Of a DNA stretch of 21,992 bases, positions 17,888 to 21,992 are shown piece after piece. Position 1 is the first letter of the stretch. Each line of letters begins with the position of its first letter. The position numbers and the translations under genes were made by a program. Below the pieces are notes generated by a model. The model was not told the DNA's origin, made no database searches, and saw nothing but the letters and a program-made list of their open reading frames with translations. This stretch comes from Chara braunii (taxonomy: Eukaryota; Streptophyta; Charophyceae; Charales; Characeae). Where the stretch lies: assembly GCA_003427395.1 (NCBI GenBank), contig BFEA01000244.1, positions 797,616 to 819,607 on the forward strand, written 5' to 3'.

Positions 17888-18292
17888 ATAACTTCAAGAA
17901 TTTGCTACGGGTCAGCTTATCAGCATGGAATATACAGCAGTGGAATTTGCTTGTCTGATGTCAGCCAATGCAATATTCCCAACTTCAATGAGCTCCCGTT
18001 TGCTACTGGTATTTGAATTCAGGGATGCCACCACCTCGCTTAACCAGTCATTCCTATGAATCTTCCTGCCACTCACCCTAGCTGCCCTACCCATCAACCT
18101 CGTCATGCACATGGAGTCAAGACATCAGGAATCTGCGTGTCTAGTACTGTCTACTATGCATCAGCACGCCAGGATAGCATGTTATTCCTTAGGGTTCCAG
18201 AAGTCTATATTGACTGCAAAACTCAGCAAGGTTCCTTCTGCGCTGTGCAAGCCACACGCACTCTTTCTCGAGTCATTTAAGAACCTTTCAGA
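17888..18292 (+). other. Possible 3' UTR and non-coding sequence
   Basis: Follows the kinase-tail stop. It has no recognisable domain in short frames and no clear polyadenylation signal. Confidence 0.3.
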
Positions 18293-18302
18293 ATGGCGGA
18301 TG

Positions 18303-18487
18303 CCTTCAAATGCGTTCAAATGGCGGAATATCCATTGACGATTTCAGTGCTATCTCCGGATGCCTCAAATGCGTTCAATCTTCTCAAATGCGTTCAATCT
18401 TCTCAAATGCGTTCAATCTTCGGAATATCCTCAAATGCGTTCAATCTTCGGATGCCTTCAAATGGCGGAATATCCATTGACGATTTC
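18303..18487. repeat. Nested repeat cluster: 19-bp units inside a 142-bp repeat
   Basis: TCAAATGCGTTCAATCTTC occurs perfectly in tandem at 18365, 18384 and 18403 and again at 18431. A 30-base block beginning TCAAATGGCGGAATATCC occurs at 18316-18345 and identically at 18458-18487. All units share the TCAAATG core. Open frames across it (for example 18293-18715) look like repeat by-products. Confidence 0.9.
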
Positions 18488-19010
18488 GTTTTGTCCCTTG
18501 TTACTTCAGTGCTAAGCTTTTTGGCAATTTTGAAAATCCTACAGGGGCTCCCCAGGCAAGTTGTTCATCATGCCACACTTTCTGCTTTGAGGTCCATCCT
18601 CACTCGTCGTCATAGTTGCTGCATGCTGCTTCCCACCCGCCGCATTAGCTACTACGCCTGTTCTCGACAGGTAATGTCTTCATTTCAATGTCTCTCCATG
18701 GTTTACTGCAGATAGTTCACATAGTCTAATCTCAAACTCGCCATACTTTTTGATGTCTTCCATTCGGAATTACAAAAGATTGTGCTTTTACACTGCTGGC
18801 CACTGAACGCATGTGGAGTTTAGCCAGGTCAGCTATCAATGTCCTGATGATTTGCACAGGAAACTACACATGCATATTGGAATTGCGAATCCTGAAAGCA
18901 GCAAGAGGACAACATAGCCCAGGCTACAAGTTACAATGTGGCGTGTTAGCTCTTTTGGATTCTCAATTATGTGGCCATGTTCTCAGACAGGGCTTGCAAG
19001 CAGACAAGAA
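18488..19010. other. Non-coding stretch
   Basis: No gene recognised; a donor-like CAGGTAATG is at about 18668. Confidence 0.35.
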
Positions 19011-19011
19011 T

Positions 19012-19355
19012 GGCTTTAGCACTCTTCCAGGTGTTGCGTATCAGCATGCTATGCACATCATCCACTTCCGGATGCAGATTTTGTGAATTTGGCTGAAACC
19101 TAGGTTGTGCTATGAGATGGCAGCCCTTGGCTGGCCCAGTAGACAATTCTGTTACTTTTAGGTAGAGGAGAAGCACAAAATTGAGCGCAGGGGAATGGTT
19201 TTGGCACTCTTCCACACACACATCTTTCATCTCGAGATGCAGATTTTGTGAATTTGGCTTAAACCTAGGGCGTGTTAAGAATTGGCAGCTCTTGGATGGC
19301 CCAGTAGGCAATTCTGTCACATTTAGGCAGAGGAGCACAAAGACAAGCGCAGGAG
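19012..19355. repeat. Tandem duplication of about 165-185 bp
   Basis: Unit 1 (19012-19192) and unit 2 (19197-19355) share CACTCTTCC, GATGCAGATTTTGTGAATTT, AAACCTAGG, GGCCCAGTAG, CAATTCTGT and GCGCAGG in order. The core offset is 165 bases. The minus strand is open for 123 codons (19338-18967) across both, with about 40 aligned residues repeated, but no domain is recognised. Confidence 0.85.
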
Positions 19356-20284
19356 CGCATCACAGGAATTTAACTATAGACGAGTGGTTACAAGATCGTG
19401 TTAGTGTCATGAAGGTTTCCGTCACATTTGAGAGACCATATGATTCCTGCTTGTCACAGAAGATCCTGAAAGGTCGTTTCTTTCCTTATTTTAATGCTGC
19501 CTGCACATTCCAGTAAGGGAAGTCGTAGATTTGCAGTATGAAAGTGTTGCCTTTGTCTTACAATTTTTCTTTCAGTTTCCTGCATGTCATTGTCCTATGT
19601 CCTCAAAAACAATTTCTGATGTTTTCGAGCACTAGCATGTTTGTGAACACTAGCATGTTTGTGAATACTAATCCTCATGTGGTCAAGTTTTGATCTGAGT
19701 GTTGGAGGGAATGGAGAGGAACCACACATGCAGGCGCACATCGTGCAGAAAGTTACTCACATACAGCGCGCGAAGGCACCTGTCCATGCATCACACAGCA
19801 TATGCAGCACACAGGGGAAAAAGGCACCTAGAAAAAGAAGGGGTCGAAGGCCTGGATGAGTGGTCACCTGCACCCCCTTCAAAAATTTGTTGTTGGATTG
19901 AAGAAGAAAAAACCTAGTGGGAGAGTAATGTTGCCACCTAACAGTCAAGGCTGATATCCCAGACACCTATTTGTCGCTATTACTTCTCATTGTAAGGAGA
20001 CTCTCACTTATGCGCCATCCATAACCATATGAGCAGGCAGATATGGGGATGAGACCAAACACATGAAATCAAGTTTGCCTTTTTCCTTAAAATCACCACA
20101 CAGTTCAATGAAACTTCAGAGTTACAGTCGCCAGATATCACACACAGATGAAATTATTGCAAGGAAAATGAGCGATAGAGAACTTCAGAAACCAAGCAGC
20201 ATCATACACATGAAACCAGATAGTCGTGACCTCGAACCAAAAGCAGAATTGCATCACGAGTCCCACCAAATAATAGCACAGCAA
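19356..20284. other. Non-coding stretch
   Basis: No gene, RNA or mobile element recognised; short frames lack domains. A tandem ACTAGCATGTTTGTGAA pair lies near 19631-19665. Confidence 0.35.
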
Positions 20285-20845
20285 AAGCTCATAAGTGACA
20301 ATGTTCGAGTAGTCTCATCATCATCAACAAAGAACCAATGTCGACATCCTATCTGGCGCTCGGTGCCCAGACTACAAATGGCAGATCCTAACTAGCCTAT
20401 CTACAATGCCGCTGGTGACGTCAACAGCTCCCCGAAGTACGAGCAGATCTCGGCCAATGCCGTACGCTTCAGGCACCAGGTATGTCTCTCGTATCACTCA
20501 AAACCTCGTTCCCCAACTCACAGCTGCCACATGCACCCAAGGACCACCATGCGCCCCATCCAGCATACAGCAGCGCAGCTCGGCTATGGCTGTCTGCTCC
20601 TTCCAGCTCGCCCGTGAGCGCGTGAGCGCTGGCCAGCGTTAGCGCAGCAGCGGTTGCGCAGCATGCAGCCAGTGCCCGAATGTGGAATGTGTGGGCAGGC
20701 CCTTCCCTATATTGAAGTGGCCTGCTGCTGCGCGCGGTATGCGGTACTGGGCCCCGGCCCAGAAGCTTCCAGTAGGCCCCACGAGGCAGCAAATCCTTAG
20801 GCCTTCTCGATTGTCAACCCTTATGCAGCTCATTAGGTGTCTTTC
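20285..20845 (-). repeat. Diverged inverted relative of LTR A (solo LTR candidate)
   Basis: Read on the minus strand, several blocks match LTR A in the same order. An AGCTGC-centred block (20811-20838) matches 6267-6294. CTACTGGAAGCTTC (20775-20762, 14 exact) matches 6508-6521. CCACTTC plus a TATA-like site (20720-20705) matches 6554-6568. TGGGC..GCGCCAGA (20369-20350) matches 15536-15555. Spacing differs, so it is old or a related family. No internal retroelement coding accompanies it. Confidence 0.5.
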
Positions 20846-20925
20846 CTGTAGTTGCATGAACATACCTGTCATAGGATAACTTACCTTGGGGAGCTGCTCA
20901 ACCCAATCCTAACTCTTAAGCAGCA

Positions 20926-21178
20926 TTGGCCGCGGGGGGGAGGTCGATGGTCTGCTGCGCGCCGGATTTGGGGTCGAAGTTTCGGTGCGGGCCGGCGGAT
21001 GAAGGTGATCGACGGCAGGTGGGCGTGCAGAGTGGTGCGCGTACCGAATTGTTCACAGTGCGCCACCAAACGAGAGAGCGCGCCCACGCGGCCGGGTACA
21101 CGGCGGGCGTCGATGCGGCTGAATATCTCGACGCGCCCGCCGTCGATAGCATTTCCGTGTCGGTTTGTGTCCGGCCCC
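20926..21178. other. GC-rich island, unassigned
   Basis: Markedly more GC-rich than its neighbours and ends at T-runs from 21184. Minus-strand frames are open across it (for example 21183-20881), but no domain is recognised and several frames are open, as high GC favours. Foreign origin cannot be judged by eye. Confidence 0.35.
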
Positions 21179-21478
21179 CCCACTTTTTTTTTTTCGTATT
21201 CAAAAAAAAGAATTTGTCGTTTTGTTTCGTATTGTTGTTCTTTTTCGTTCTGGCGTGTCGATTATTTTCGTTTTTTTGCCTTTTGTTTTCGTAGAACACA
21301 GTCAGATGCAGGCAGACCAGTGTTTGGCGCTCGGTCCACAGTGCAGACGGTCCGTGGGCATCGCCACACCACTGTCGAAATGTGTGAACACGTGGCGGGT
21401 GCATCTGGCCATGTTCTAGCGGGAAGCTCATTCTCATTTTGCATATTTCGGGTGTGGTGTGGCAATGCCCTCTTTATG

Positions 21479-21481
<3 letters not shown>

Positions 21482-21558
<77 letters not shown>

Positions 21559-21666
21559 GCACACATACACACACACTCACACACACACACAAACACACAC
21601 ACACACACAGATGGGACGAAGTTTGTCTGTCTGTCTGTGTGTGTGCGTGTGTGTCAGAGAGAGAGA
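21482..21666. repeat. Compound microsatellite forming a quasi-palindrome
   Basis: A (CT)n run of about 37 units (21482-21556) is followed by (CA)n with interruptions (21557-21609), a 17-base loop, (GT)n (21628-21655) and (GA)n (21656-21665). CT-CA followed by GT-GA is self-complementary. Confidence 0.9.
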
Positions 21667-21777
21667 TCGAGCACGAGTCTGTGTGTGTGCACGTGCGTGG
21701 GTGTGACAGAGAGTGTGCGGACAAGAGTCTGTGTGTGTGTGCGCGTGGGTGTGTGGCAGAGGGAGAGTGCGGTCAAG
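21619..21777. repeat. Three degenerate copies of a GT-rich repeat
   Basis: GTCTGTGTGTGTG, then GCGTGGGTGTG, then CAGAGAG and GTGCGG recurs about every 50-55 bases (near 21619, 21675 and 21726). Confidence 0.65.
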
Positions 21778-21935
21778 ACTCTGCCATGGCCAGTGGCACG
21801 AGCCGAGACAAATGTGCGCCGTGTAGCTATGGTGCGTACGTCTTGAAAAAAACAAAAAAAGGAAAAATAAAACGAAAAGGAAAAAAAAGGAGGAAGCTTG
21901 CCTGTGTCCCTCTCTCCCTCGCTTCCTCCTCTTTT

Positions 21936-21943
<8 letters not shown>

Positions 21944-21992
<49 letters not shown>
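21944..21992. repeat. (CT)n microsatellite running off the window
   Basis: A CT dinucleotide run to the last base; its full length is unknown. Confidence 0.95.

Noticed and set aside
20063-20395. 110-codon plus-strand open frame
   Set aside because: No domain and it overlaps the inverted LTR-like segment.
20852-21706. 284-codon plus-strand open frame
   Set aside because: Crosses the GC island, T-runs and the CT/CA microsatellite; composed largely of Leu-Ser and Thr-His repeats with no domain.

Overview
The window is eukaryotic, repeat-rich nuclear DNA with nested retrotransposons. I see no operons, CRISPR array or bacterial-style gene layout. The chromodomain-bearing Ty3/gypsy elements, plant-type LINE, initiator-Met-tRNA primer site and long CT/CA microsatellites fit a plant-lineage (streptophyte) genome. 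The retroelement proteins feel closest to charophyte algae such as Chara, but that is an impression, not a database result.

Layout. (1) 1-301: GC-rich DNA with no recognised gene, ending abruptly at a retroelement. (2) 302-1288 and 5711-6084: two halves of one Ty3/gypsy integrase plus chromodomain reading frame (element A, + strand). They are split by a 5'-truncated LINE at 1289-5706 (endonuclease C-terminus, reverse transcriptase, zinc-binding domain, 3' hairpin, A-tail) flanked by a 4-bp duplication, ATCC. (3) 6080 onward: the 3' LTR of element A, itself interrupted at 6772/15366 by a second Ty3/gypsy element (element B, - strand, 6773-15365). B has two LTRs of about 1.1 kb, a tRNA-Met primer site, gag, protease, RT, RNase H, integrase and chromodomain, and a 5-bp duplication, AGTGT. 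All reading frames are decayed. (4) 15371 to about 15650: the rest of LTR A. (5) about 15650-21992: mostly non-coding host-like DNA with minisatellites, hairpins, microsatellites and a diverged inverted relative of LTR A near 20285-20845. It also holds a probable last exon (17783-17887) resembling the C-terminal tail of a PKA-type AGC kinase, the only plausible host coding sequence found.

History. A is the oldest element; the LINE and B landed in it independently. None of these elements can be autonomous. The most interesting points are the base-exact double nesting, transition-only nonsense decay of element A, a 257-bp duplication with a templated filler that removed part of element B's integrase, a strong 3' hairpin in the LINE, and the PKA-like terminal exon.
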